Positions 11,979-23,091 of a DNA stretch of 64,000 nucleotides are shown one piece after another. The position numbers and the translations under genes are program-made. Positions within the stretch are counted from its first letter, which is position 1. Every line of letters starts with the position of its first letter. Below the pieces are notes generated by a model. The model did no database searches. It saw only the letters and a list, made by a program, of their open reading frames with translations, and was not told where the DNA came from. The DNA lies in the NCBI GenBank assembly GCA_037367405.1, contig JAZKJV010003278.1, positions 186,001 to 250,000 on the forward strand. Direction: 5' to 3'. Source of the DNA: Ottelia alismoides. Lineage: Eukaryota; Streptophyta; Magnoliopsida; Alismatales; Hydrocharitaceae.

Positions 11979-13670
11979 ATGCACGGTGGAATGGTTCTCC
12001 AGAACGAAGAGGTGAATTTACGCGGAGGTAATTAATGAAACATAAAACTAACTACACCAAATGAAAGCTGACACTAGATTCTATATGAAAACCAAAGAGA
12101 ATAGACCTCGAGCAGCCAGAGCTGTGAGATGGACCTTACGAAGGTGGACCGCCAAAGATTGTAGAAATCGCCCCTACATCGCCTCCTCGATCCAACCAAA
12201 TGTTGTGCGAACTCCTTGTCACGGAGCTCAAGCCATGGAGCACAAAAGGAGGAGAAGAAATGGAGCCAAGGGGATTCCAAAAATCAAAGAAGTTTGAGGG
12301 GGATGTTTTGTACATGTGACGAACATGAGGCAAAGATCAAGGTGAACAGATCAAGGCAACAATGCACTCCTCGAGGAGATAATCGAGGGTGATAGAGCAT
12401 AAATCGAGGAGAAAAAGTCACGAAAGAATCTCTCCAAAAAAAACACAAGTCTTGAGCTGTAAAAATCAAAGAAGAAGAGGCGGTCAGTTGGTCTGACATG
12501 CCTATGATTCAGATCAAAGATGTTGACCAGAGTCAACAGGGGGCGTGCCCTAATTGGGCAACGTCACCTGCAAAAAGACAAAATATGAATTAAATTCAAA
12601 GATAATTAAAAATAAATTAATAAATGATTTATTTGATTTTTGGTTAAAAACAAAAAAAGTTTATTAATCTATGTAGTATTTTAATATGTTTTTATTTATA
12701 TTTACAAGTTAATCTATTACAAGTTAATTTTTGAAGATCCATTTATATGTATTTTTACCTATATTATGTACATTTTATTTTTATTTTGTATTTTATATTT
12801 TCTTATTTTATATACATATTTTTTATATTTATAAATTCTTTAAATATACATAAATATTTTTTTTATATTTTTCTGATGTACTTTGTACACTTAAATAAAT
12901 ATGTATACTTTGATAAAGGTATAATTATAGTACATCGATCTATGTAATTTGTATATTGTTTTATTTCATTATTTCTTTATGGTTTTATTGTATTCTAAAT
13001 ATGTACATATACTATAAATAATATAAAATTATAAAATTATAAAGAATAAATAAAATAAATATTTTATTCAGGAATATTGTACAATGGGGGTCCAAAACCT
13101 AACTTTTACATCTTAACTCCAAACTAAGTGAAACCACCTCCATTAAATAGCTTATTAAAAGTTATATAAATTAAAGGTTTTGGTGTATTTTGAGTTTATA
13201 GGATAAGATATGAGTATAAAAAGTACATTGTATATTATTTTTGTGTGAAATCAATTTTGTATTTTTTTATATAGTTTTATCTACAACTTTCATGTACAAA
13301 GTTTCTTTATTTGAGGTATAAATAATAAATAATAAAATGGGCCCTTAAAATAGATTATTGGAGAAAAAAACTTGGGTTTTATGGGTGATTTTTGACCCTT
13401 ATCTCCCCCTACTTTATTTCTTGTTAACCCAGTCATAAAGATGCATAGATCTCAAGGTTTAGGGTCATAATATACCTTTAGAATTTTATTTCCTTTCCTT
13501 TTATTTCCTTTTCTTTATTATTTTATTTTGGCTTTAAACAATGTTTTTATACAATATTTATACAATAAATAATGAATGTTAATTTGTGCAAAATAATGAT
13601 ATATACATGCATTTATCTAGGGTTTAAAGGCCAAATGAAAAAATAAAAGTGATGAAATGAAGATTCATCA
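11979..13670 (-). repeat. Element D 3' LTR, truncated
   Basis: Right-hand part of an LTR, ending GATTCATCA at 13670 directly beside a PPT. It aligns in order with the C LTR from about 21360 onward: GC-rich centre (12060-12560), the block GGTCCAAAACCTAACTTT (13089-13106), CTTATCTCCCCCTACTTTATT (near 13397; 21 nt in full) and GATATATACATGCATTT (near 13600). The first about 2 kb of a full LTR is missing. No gene is supported. Confidence 0.75.
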
Positions 13671-13683
13671 TCCCCCTATACTT
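13671..13683 (-). promoter_or_regulatory. Element D polypurine tract
   Basis: Minus-strand AAGTATAGGGGGA abuts the 3' LTR. PPTs prime plus-strand DNA synthesis. The same core abuts the 3' LTRs of B, C and G in this window. Confidence 0.8.
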
Positions 13684-15551
13684 TCTGTTGCTACTCCCTA
13701 GCAAACACTTATTTAGTAAATGTAGAAAATAAAAATAAAGAAAAGAAAAGGAAAGAAAGTGGATTGATTTTAACTTTCAAAATTATTTTTATAAAATAAA
13801 TGTTTGGAGCTTAAGTCAGACCATTGGATTTTAGATGCGGTTGGAACCTTGTTGGGAAATGGACATTAAACACAACAACCTCTGAGATCCACAAAACTCT
13901 ACTCAAGTCTTCTCAATATCCAGGTCAGAATAAGTCAACTCATATGCAAACCCTTATGATTATGAATCTATCTTGGACAGTGTGTGTGATATACAACTCT
14001 TCTCAGCTTAAGCAGTAAAAGTCAGGCTTCTCCAACAGGGTGACCCTAATTCTTCAATCCAAAATCTTTCTCGTCGAGAAGCAGGGTATTCCCTTCTAAG
14101 TTCGAGTACATCCGACTAAAGAAGAGGAGGTGGAGAGAAGAAAGGATGGTATCCAGTGTAACTACCTATCCTAGGATGCTTGACCAGTGTAACCAAGTCA
14201 TCAGACTACAGGCTCACAAATATCTGATTTTGAAGCTCGAGCTTGCTTATTTACTATACAAATATATACACTCCGACAAGCATTTTATTTTCAATCAAGC
14301 TTGTCCATTTTTTTGGAGTTGTTGAATTTTCCATTTCTTTGAATTCTATATATAACATCATTTACATATTGATTTTTTCCTCTTGAGCCAGCAGACTATC
14401 CCTCTTTTGAAGCTTTATTGCAACCCACAACTTTTGTCTTTAGACCTCTTCGTTATTGTCTCGGGTTGGGGTACAATGGCCACAAATGTGTAACTTCCGA
14501 TGTTTCCATTAGCTTGTGTCTCATGTCGACAAATCCAGCTCTCTACCACTTCAACTGAGGCGAGTAAAGTGAAAGGTGCAGGTATGCAAGATAGGTCATT
14601 TTAAACAAAAGTCGTGTGTGTGCTTCAAAGTATTCTACTTAGGCAGTGAAGACAACATTGAACCAAGTCTCGTGATATCTAAGAATTAAATGTAATAGAC
14701 CTGAAGTATCTCAATTCCAATTCTTAAAAGGATCATGAGATTAAGTAGATTTAAAGTCTAATCAAGCTCCAATCTTCAGATTTTACTTAGACTTGTTCAA
14801 TTATAATTCTCAATCCAAAAAATGAATATGCTATGCACAATGCGGAAAATCTTTTTGTGATGCAATTTTTAGATTCTGAACTTTTTATGGATTTTTAAAA
14901 GGTTTATCAAATTTTAATTAATTTTGAAAAGATTTTGCAAATATTTTTATGATATTTAATTTTGTAATATTTTAGGGATTTGTTTCTCAAAATATTAGAG
15001 TTTTGGAAAAAGGAAATTTGTACAGATATTTACATGGGAGTGCTTCTCATCATTTACAAGAATTGAGATTTAGGAATTTACAAGTTTGTTTGTATAAGGT
15101 TTGTAAAGTATTCCCGCAATAATTTGAAAAGATTTTTGCAAACATTTTAAAAACTTTATGTCATAAAATTAATTTGACAACTAATTTTTACAAACATTTT
15201 ACAAAAATTGAGAATAATTTTGCAAAGATTTTTCAACATTATGTATAGATTTTTCAAAAAATATTTACAACCTTTTTGCAAATGTTTGCAAATAGATTTT
15301 TAAAATATATTATTAAACAAGGATAAGGAAAATTTACAAACGAAATATTTTACATAGGTTGATAATATTTAACAAAATATTTATCAGATAGTTTTCAAAA
15401 GATTTTTCAAAAGGATTTTCAAACTATTTTCAAACATTTTGCAAAAAACAATTTTAACCTAATTTATGAATCAGTATATGCAAATAATTTTAATTAAATT
15501 TATATAAGCATGTAATTAACTGTATTTTAGCCAAACTCGTCGAAAAATGAA

Positions 15552-15867
15552 AGTACGAGTTATGGCTAAAGTATATAAGGAGTATATATGACCCCCTATA
15601 AAAAAACTTAGCTTTATCTATGTCCTCATTGATCAGAGAGAAAAAGAGAAGACATAAGTCGTACTGAGTATTGAAGAGCCTATACTACAATGAATAAGGA
15701 ATAAGGAATGAATAATTGAGAAATCAACCATCCCCCTATACTTAGGATGAAATAATCATAAGTATAGCAGATGATATCTACATGTAGTGAAGGTTGAGGG
15801 TGGGAATAAATAGATCACACTCAGTCTGTCTCCCCTATACGTAGGGTAAGATATCCTTAAGTATAGA
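15552..15867 (-). repeat. PPT-like hairpin array, element D (first part)
   Basis: Arm AGTACGAGTTATG (15552-15564) pairs with CATAAGTCGTACT (15653-15665) with one mismatch. Between them is a PPT-like CCCCCTATA (15592), spoilt by an A-run. Two further repeats follow: CCCCCTATACTTAGGAT...ATCATAAGTATAG (15732-15768) and CCCCTATACGTAGGG...CCTTAAGTATAG (15832-15867). Each begins with the complement of the PPT core and returns to it as a stem. The array continues at 19104 beyond solo LTR E. Confidence 0.7.
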
Positions 15868-15886
15868 CAGAAAACCAACATAAGAG

Positions 15887-15891
15887 GAGAC
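15887..15891. other. Target-site duplication of solo LTR E, left copy
   Basis: GAGAC at 15887-15891 is repeated at 19041-19045, immediately outside the TG...CA ends of the LTR between them. Ty3/gypsy elements characteristically duplicate 5 bp. Confidence 0.85.
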
Positions 15892-17112
15892 TGATGAGTC
15901 GCTGAATACGTGATTTAATTTGTGGTCGTTGTAGTACGTGTACTTAGCGAATCAGTCAGAACCGAGAGAAGATCTCCGTGAAGAGTGTCAAGGCCTTAAT
16001 TATATCCCAGGAAAGTCTGGGGTCGAACACAGGGAGACAAAGGAACAACTTCAGGTTAGTTTGGATAATTAGGTCTACGTTTTCAAGTGGTATTTTTTTA
16101 AAAATTTTTTATGTAAAAAGGATGCAAAATGCACAATGCAAGTGAATTGAGACACTAAGAAAGCACAAAAATAAGCCAAATTAATTTTAATAAGGAATTA
16201 ATCAAATTTAGCCAAATTGTATTTTTTTTCTAAAGTCCTAATTCAGTAAGGAACACAAAACATATTTTTTTTAGAATTTTATGGGTTAAAATGCAACAAT
16301 TAAAAATACACACTTTTTATGGGTTTTTATGCATTTTTTCACACATACAGAATGCAAAAATTACGAAAAACGCACTAGAAGTTAAAATATGATGCAAGGA
16401 TGCGACAGTAATATTTTTGGAATTTTTTGACGGAATATGAATTTTTTTTATGAATTCTTTAGTGAAAACAGAGTGACTGAAGGTAACTAAATCCTAATAA
16501 ATCCATAATGTCTTTAGCCAAAGAGCGAATTATCCCAAACTTCATATGGAATCCAGGAGACTTGAATTTTTGTTAAAATGATGTATATGGATTTAATTAA
16601 AAATCAAATACAGAAATCACTCTAAAATTTATTTCAAGCGCATGACAACTCTATTTTTGATGAAATTTGGATAAAGCACACTTTAAGACATCATCTCAAA
16701 TTTTTATGGAATTTTTGGAGCAACAGTGAGTGAGATATGAATTTACGTGCTCAAAATGGGTAAAATATGTAATATTTCAATTAGATAATTTCAGTTAATT
16801 ACCCAAATATCAGAAAAATATAAATAAATATCCAGGTGATAGATAATTAGTTGCTCAACTTCAAGACATTTTTATTGAATAAAATAATGCAAAACAGATA
16901 TCCAAATTATCGCACAAACACAAGGTTATCCGTGCAAATTCAGAGAACACAACATAGAAGAAAAATAAGCACATGGACCTTCATGTAATTACAGAAGCTA
17001 TATTGGAAAACTATGCAAATTTTACAATAAAAGAATAAAATAAGGTGGACCTTCTTCTTCTCTAGCTGTTAGGGCACGAAGGTGGGAAACACGGGTCGGG
17101 CGGCGCTGGTGC

Positions 17113-17134
17113 GGGGGGGGGGGGGGGGGGGGGG
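17113..17134 (+). repeat. Poly-G tract of 22 nt
   Basis: An uninterrupted run of 22 G on the + strand in the GC-rich centre of solo LTR E, with further G-rich sequence to the right. Such a run can form G-quadruplexes. It is also a common site of sequencing or assembly length error. Confidence 0.9.
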
Positions 17135-18347
17135 CGGAGGGTGGCGCAGCTTGAAGGGATGGACGACAGTCGGCGTGCGGTTGCCCGATGCGCTCGCATG
17201 GCTGCGGGTGGCGATGATGGGATGCGCGGATGCGGGAAGCTGGAGGTAGAGCAGGCCGCTTCAGTGACTACGGGCGGCGGTACCGCGGCTGGTGTAGGGG
17301 GGCGCGGGCGGAGAGGCGCTGCATGGCGGAGGGAGCGCCGAGGAGGGGCGGAGCTCGGGCAGATTAGATAAAACAAATTAACAAGAGAAATGATGAGGAA
17401 TACACTTACCTGAATCTTCGTCGGATTGGCGGAGCAGCTACGTTGGACTCCTGTCGTCGCCTCGATCCGATTGGCGAAATGAAAATCGGAGAAGCTGTGC
17501 GAGCACGATGTGGAACTCGTGACGCGGAGCGGAGCTCCGCGGATCTCGCCTGAAGGAGGTCATCGCTTGAGGAAGACGCTTCGCCGCTGTCACCAATAAA
17601 ACACTCCAAGCTCTCTCCTTTTTCTATTATAATGGCGGATGGAAAAAAATGAGGATGTAAAATGAATATAAAGAGAAGAGAAAGGGATGTTAGAATGGTA
17701 GTGGTGTTGAATGGGAAGTTGTATTATTGGTGGAGTAGAAAGGGAGGTTGGTGGAAGAATATGGAGTGTAATGAGAGTTATTAAAAATGGTGGATTTGAA
17801 TGGAAGTGGGTGGTAGAAGAGAAGTTATTGTAGAGAATGTTAACTTAAATAAAATACAATAAAAGTAGGCTACTAAATGGAGAGAATAAAAAATAAAAAG
17901 AAAAAAGTGGAGAATTTACAAAATAAGACAAACAACATGTACATTTTTTGTTTGCTTTTCTAATTTGATTTTTTTTTATTTTCAATAGAAGATATTAACA
18001 AACTAAAAATAAATTAAATTGCAGAAATAAAATGGAACATAAAAGATTTTTTTTCATATTTTAGTAATTAAGAAGAGTAAATAAAAAAATGGGAAAATAA
18101 AATAATATTTACAATATATACAATGTACATCTAGGTCCCAAACCCCAACTTTTGCAAATGAGCTCCGATTTTAATGAAACTACTTCTGTTGGAAAGATAA
18201 TTTTCTAACTTGAACTTTAAAAGTGAGTTTGGTGAATTTAGAGTTCATACAGAGCAGGAATTTAGCCGGGAAGTTGAACTTTACAGCTTTTTATCTTTGG
18301 GACCTAGGAGCATTTATTTGATGTGAAATTTATTTTATATTTTTATA

Positions 18348-18356
18348 TTTTTATAT
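18348..18356. other. 9-bp target-site duplication of the MITE, left copy
   Basis: TTTTTATAT, repeated exactly at 18749-18757. The target is an AT-rich part of the LTR, so a chance match is easier than usual, but the joint fit with the inverted-repeat ends supports it. Confidence 0.8.
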
Positions 18357-18748
18357 GGGGTTGGGGAAGCTGCACCGGCGGGTGTAGCTAACTAGCTGCA
18401 CCCGGCCATTTTTTTCATTGGTTTTTTGTGTTTTTGAAATGAAACTTAGGGGGATTTAAATCACCACATATCACCATGATATCATACCAATTTCAACTAA
18501 ATTCGACATTCCTATCATCTCCATCAAGGCTATGACGTTTTAACGGTTTCAGAATTATTGAAATTGACCATATCTAGATGGCATGCTAGGAGTGTTTGTT
18601 TTGCATGAAATTTGAAACACATATTCTTGTCAATAAACTAAGTAAATATCCATAAGTTTTTTTTTCAAAAAAATAAAAAAAAACCAATAAGAAAAATGGC
18701 CGGGTGTAGCTAGTTAGCTGCACCCGCCTGTGCATACTCCCTTTTCCC
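18357..18748. mobile_element. Mutator-type MITE (392 bp) inside solo LTR E
   Basis: Long terminal inverted repeats: the left end GGGGTTGGGG...GCACCGGCGGGTGTAG pairs with the right end, whose reverse complement starts GGGAAAAGGG...GCACAGGCGGGTGCAG. Pairing continues through CTAACTAGCT, ACCCGGCCATTTTT and ATTGGTTTTTT, some 70-80 bp per arm. A perfect 9-bp duplication TTTTTATAT flanks it (18348-18356 and 18749-18757). A 9-bp duplication with G-rich ends is the hallmark of Mutator-like elements. The roughly 240-bp core encodes nothing recognisable, so it is non-autonomous. Confidence 0.85.
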
Positions 18749-19040
18749 TTTTTATATACATTTTTATAAATAAGTTAAAGAAAGAACTATCCAAAAAGGA
18801 ATTGAAATGCAATTATTAAAAATACATGAAGCTTTGGGCTATTTACAGGTAAAAAACTCCTTTATTTTTATAGCTTTTTATTATTAATTTATTTTGTATA
18901 ATCTAATATACATTAATTAGTGTGTTTTATTTACAAGAGTCATTTTGTTAATTTATTGATTTTATATACATTTATTTGAGAATTAACCCAGGGATTTTGC
19001 TAAGATCAAGATCTTGAGATGATGAATCATGGATTCATCA

Positions 19041-19379
19041 GAGACAATGAAGGGGATCAATAAAAAGAAACGAAAAATACATGAGGTGAATATACGCATC
19101 ACTCCTACTATAATTAGGGTAAAGAACCCTAAGTATAGGCAATAACGAGAGTGATGAAACAGAACGAAGAATGAACACACGACTCGTCCACCCCCTATAT
19201 TTAGGATAAAAGTACGTCCTAAGCAAGGCAAAAACACTGAGTGGGGTGGATGAGCAAGAACGGTAGATGGAAAGAAGAAATGAAAGCGGATATACAAGGT
19301 GTGGATGTACATAGATCAAGAAGGCAAAAAGCATACTTTCTTACATGAGCGCTGATGAATGGATCTTACAAGGTGCAGG
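19041..19379 (-). other. Element D 3' region, continued
   Basis: Resumes the D sequence after the right GAGAC copy. It holds two more PPT-like repeats: CCTACTATAATTAGGG...CCCTAAGTATAGG (19104-19139) and CCCCCTATATTTAGGA...CGTCCTAAGC (19191-19225). It ends where the C LTR starts (TGAAACAACG at 19380). The five bases before that are GCAGG; no matching duplication is found at the far end of C. Confidence 0.7.
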
Positions 19380-22300
19380 TGAAACAACGCTCGGGGCCCT
19401 GCAGGGGTCTATGAGAAGTCAAATGTGTTGCTGGAGCAACCTCTCACGAAATCCCAAACAGTCTCAACAATCAACCCACAATAGGATATCAAACAACAAA
19501 CGCAGTGTGGATTAAAATTTATTATTAACCCTACTATAGAATGCATATAGCGACAAGTGGAGTAGGGTGTCGAACACAGGGAATGCACGATGTAGCATTA
19601 TATATAATTTATAAATAAATAATATAAGTATATGTGTATATATAACTATGCTCTATATTTACCAAATAATCTGGGTTTTATATATTTATAATATTATATT
19701 TTGATTTTTTTATATTTTTCTATTTCCTTTTTCTTTCAATTATTATATAGATATATATAGGCTATATATTGGCTAGGGTAGAGATAAATATTAATAAAAA
19801 TAGTCAAAAATAAGAAAATAAAATCTTTTTGGGTTTTAGATAAATTTTTAATATTTTTGTGATTTTTAAGATTTTTTGTTAATTTGTATATATATTTTTA
19901 AAGTAAAAAACACCTTAAAATAGGGATTAATTAAATACCTAAATTGAAAATGGAGATATAAAATATAAAATAGTAGAAAAATCTCTCCATTTTTTTATAT
20001 ATAGATAATAATATAGAGAAAAAATAAAAAATAAAAAATAGATTTTTTATGATTTTGAGAATTTTGTAATTTTTTAAAATGTTTTTAGGGTTTTTCTATT
20101 TTTTGAGTTTTATTTTATAATTTTTAGTGATTTTTGGTCTAAAAGTTAGAAATACATAAATATACAATATAGATTTTTTTGGGAATTTTTCAAAAAGTTT
20201 TTATATTTTCTTATAGGTTTTATATTAGAAATAGGAGCTGATCGTCTACAATTTTATTTTTAGAAAATAGGAATGGGGTATAAAATGCAAAAATAAAACT
20301 ATAGCGTGATCAAGTATGCATCCTGATACCTATCTCTATTTTTGGTGATTTTTAGTGAATGACAACTATTTTTAATAAATCGAAAATGGCACAAAAAAGT
20401 ACTTGACCTAACAGGGGTATAATTGCAAATATAATAAAAAGCGAGGGTGACCATGTTATTTTACCCAAATGTTAACTCTAATTTTAAAACTTTATGTACG
20501 ATACAATAATTACAAAAGCATACATGAGGTTAAATGCAAATTTTACTACCTAAACAAGCCCCTACACGTGCTCTAGCGGAGACCAAATTGCAACATATGA
20601 AAATTCTAGGGAGTTACATGCAATTTATTCAAAAGTTTTAAACTTCCTAAAATATTTACAAATCCTTTAAGTAAATACAAAAACGATGGAGGTTATCAGT
20701 GAAATTGTACCCTTTAAGTGCCTAGATATGAGCGTCCAAAGGTTGCCATGTGTCCTCTCGAGCGGCTCTGATTGTGTACCCCTTCGTTTGAGATCAATGG
20801 TCCAGATTAGATTTGGATTGCTCTTCGTAATCGAATGACGGTGAAGGGGCTTAGAAAAACACTCAATAACGCGACGCTGACGATCTTCAATTTGTCGATC
20901 CTCGCTCCTCCGGTGAGATTTGTCTTCTCCGATGGGCCCAGCGGGTAGCTGAGACTCCTCTGCATGCTCCTGCATGGTTCGATGGTGGCGATCGAGCACG
21001 GAGTGCTACGGTAATGGTGATTCACCTAGAGCAGCTCCAGGTGGTGGCTGAGGTTCCAGATACGCCAAAGGACCTGTAAAAAGCCACCAAAAGATCCCCG
21101 GGTTTGAGAGCTATCTTCTCGACCCGGGGTTTACAGAGAACAGTGGGGGAAACAGAATGGAGGGGGAACTCTGGTGAGGTAACGATGGAGGGAGCTCGAT
21201 TCCTATATCCGTGATGGATCTGGGTTGGAAATGGGGGGATTCGATAGAGAATGTGAAGGGGAAGGAGATGGCGTGGAAATCGAGGGGGATTAATAGTTGG
21301 ATCACGATGTATCAAGCCTGGAGCTCGAGCTCTAGGAATCAAGGGTTTTTTTATGTACGTGCTAATCACTCAATTAAACTACAAGATAAAGATGCTAAAT
21401 TGAAATTAGAATAGAAAACTGCCTAGGAATCCAAGAAATGGGGCCTCGACCGGCCTGGGTTGGCCAGGAGTAGGACCTGCCGGTGGAGCTTTGGCGGTGG
21501 ACGTTACACCTCTTCCAAGGGCTCTCCTCACTACAAATCATGACCTACTCCATGCTGTCACCATGGGGAAGATCACAGGGGTGATCTGAGGGGTCAAAAC
21601 CAAAGAAGAGGGATCAAAAAGCCAAAAGAGGTGAAGGGGGTTTATTTATAGGCGAATTTTGGATGATTTTTGAGGAGTTCTTGTGTGAGATCTGGAGAGG
21701 GTTGGTGGAGATTTTAGGAAGGGCGTAGATGAGGGACGAAGTGGGCGCACTATGGTGGCAGTCTTGAGGGCAACGAGTGTTAGGAGAGGTGTGGAGAAAT
21801 GGAAGAAGAAGGCGACCTCGTGACTTCTGATGGGCATCAGAAGGGAGACTAGATAGTTGACTCAAGTTAACAAAGAATCGCGCCAAGTTGGTCCACGTGG
21901 ACCTATAAGGAAATTCCAAGGCAAAAATGCCTTGGAAAATGGTTAATAAATAGAATTTGATTTTACTATTTTTATGTTATAAAATTAAAAAATATTTCTA
22001 ATTTTCTTTAGTATTTTATTGACATGTTTATTTATTTTTTAGAGGTGTTTATTTACAAGTTACTTTTTTGGGTACATATATAGGTATATTTACCTATGTT
22101 TTAGGTATTTTATTTTTATTTTGTATATTTGATTTTATTAATTTATTTTCTTATTTTATATATTTATATCTTATTTTAGGTGCTTAAATATATATTTTAT
22201 TATATTTTTATGATGTATTATATATAGTTAAATAAATAAGTCTATTTATTATACATGTATAGATATAGGTATTTTACCTATTTATTCTCTATTCATGTTT

Positions 22301-23078
22301 TATTTTAGTGTTTTCTTTATTGTTTTATTATAGTTATAATAAGTATGTATATTATGAATAATATTAAAAAAGTTATAAAAATATAAAATTACAAAAATAA
22401 TAAAGAATAAATAAAAGGATTATTTTAATCGGGTGAAGTGTACAATAGAGGTCCAAAAACTAACTTTCACTCCTTAAATCCAAAAATTATGAAACCACCT
22501 TAATTAAATATCTTATTAAAAATTATATACAATTAGAGATAATATTGATATATTTTGATTTTTTATTTGGGAAATATGGGTTTGTGAAGTTTGGCTTTTG
22601 GAATTTTATTTTATGTCTAAAATTTATACTATGTACTATTTTTGTGTGAAATAAATTTTATGTTTTTCTATGTATTATTATATACAGCTTTCATATACAA
22701 AGTTTTATTATTTGAGGTATAAATGATAAAGAATAAAATAGGTCCCAATTATTGGCCTATTTTAATAGAATGATTGCTCTGTATTTTCTGTACAAATAGC
22801 CGCCCTGTCTCCCCCTACTTTTATTCCTTATCGACTAGTCATCATGACGACTCAGTCTCGGGGGATAAGTTCACTTCAATGTCCTTGACATCGCTCTTTT
22901 TCTCTTCTTTCCTTTTTCTTTTATGTTGGCGATAAATTCAATAAATGTTCAGTATTTTATATAGTATTTTGTGCAATTTAATGAGTGTTTATTTTGAAAA
23001 ATTAACGATATATACATGCATTTGACTAGGTTTGAAGGCCAAAATGAAAGAATAAAGGTGATGAAATGGAGATTCATC
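19380..23078 (-). repeat. Element C 3' LTR (3.7 kb)
   Basis: Starts TGAAACAACGCTCGGGGCCC, matching the LTR at 50811 (TGAAACAACGCTTGGGGCCC). It ends GATTCATC at 23078, with the final A apparently lost, beside a PPT. AT-rich at 19590-20650 and 21950-22900, with a GC-rich centre (20700-21920). A GGTCCAAAAACTAACTTTC block (22450) and CTCCCCCTAC (22810) are shared with D's LTR. No gene is supported; open frames at 20667-21919 overlap on both strands and show no domain. Confidence 0.8.
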
Positions 23079-23091
23079 TCCCCCTATACTT
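23079..23091 (-). promoter_or_regulatory. Element C polypurine tract
   Basis: Minus-strand AAGTATAGGGGGA next to the 3' LTR end, the same core as in B, D and G. It is followed inward by the shared block CTTTGCTAGTCCCTAGCAAA (+ strand, near 23094). Confidence 0.8.

Larger units (their letters stand above)
13684..15891 (-). other. Element D 3' noncoding region (between PPT and insertion of E)
   Basis: No intact gene. It collinearly matches the 3' regions of B, C and G. Two blocks stay notably similar across elements and read openly on the + strand: 14385-14450 (PADYPSFEALLQPTT) and 14680-14815 (LQSSDFT...TCSI). Whether these are relics of an antisense extra ORF or of RNA structure is unknown. 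The AT-rich stretch 14870-15530 is built of diverged TTTTGCAAA/TTTACAAA words. The PPT-like repeats begin at 15552. Confidence 0.65.
15892..19040 (-). repeat. Solo LTR E (3149 bp)
   Basis: A single LTR beginning TGATGAGTCG and ending GGATTCATCA, flanked by perfect 5-bp duplications (GAGAC). There is no internal region, so the element was reduced to one LTR by recombination between its two LTRs, a standard fate in plants. It shares its terminal bases and overall layout with the A/B LTRs but is a distinct, diverged family. Inside are a 22-nt G run (17113-17134) and a MITE (18357-18748). Orientation is inferred from the AT/GC/AT layout and ends. Open frames at 17062-17376 on both strands come from the GC-rich centre and are not treated as genes. 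Confidence 0.85.
11979..19379 (-). mobile_element. Element D: 3' remnant of a retrotransposon, interrupted by solo LTR E
   Basis: Minus-strand remnant holding a truncated 3' LTR (to 13670), PPT (13671-13683) and 3' noncoding region (13684-15891 and 19041-19379). Integrase, pol and gag are missing: the 3' LTR of element C begins at 19380. The 3' region is most similar to that of G (53147-55545). Either C inserted into D and later recombination removed the rest, or D was truncated first; the sequence alone does not decide. Confidence 0.75.

Noticed and set aside
11979..12040. PBS for the + oriented LTR ending at 11978
   Set aside because: ATGCACGGTGGAATGG is in the right place but matches the expected PBS too poorly to call.
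12747..12947. Hydrophobic F/Y/I-rich + frame resembling a membrane protein
   Set aside because: It is a translation of T/A-rich LTR sequence; similar frames occur in every AT-rich LTR segment here (for example 43450-43708).
17062..17376. Proline-rich minus frame and glycine/arginine-rich + frame in the GC-rich LTR centre
   Set aside because: Both strands are open because of base composition and the G run; no domain, and the region is inside a solo LTR.
19375..19379. GCAGG as target duplication of element C
   Set aside because: No GCAGG copy is found at the other end of C, whose 5' LTR is chimeric and followed by a PPT.
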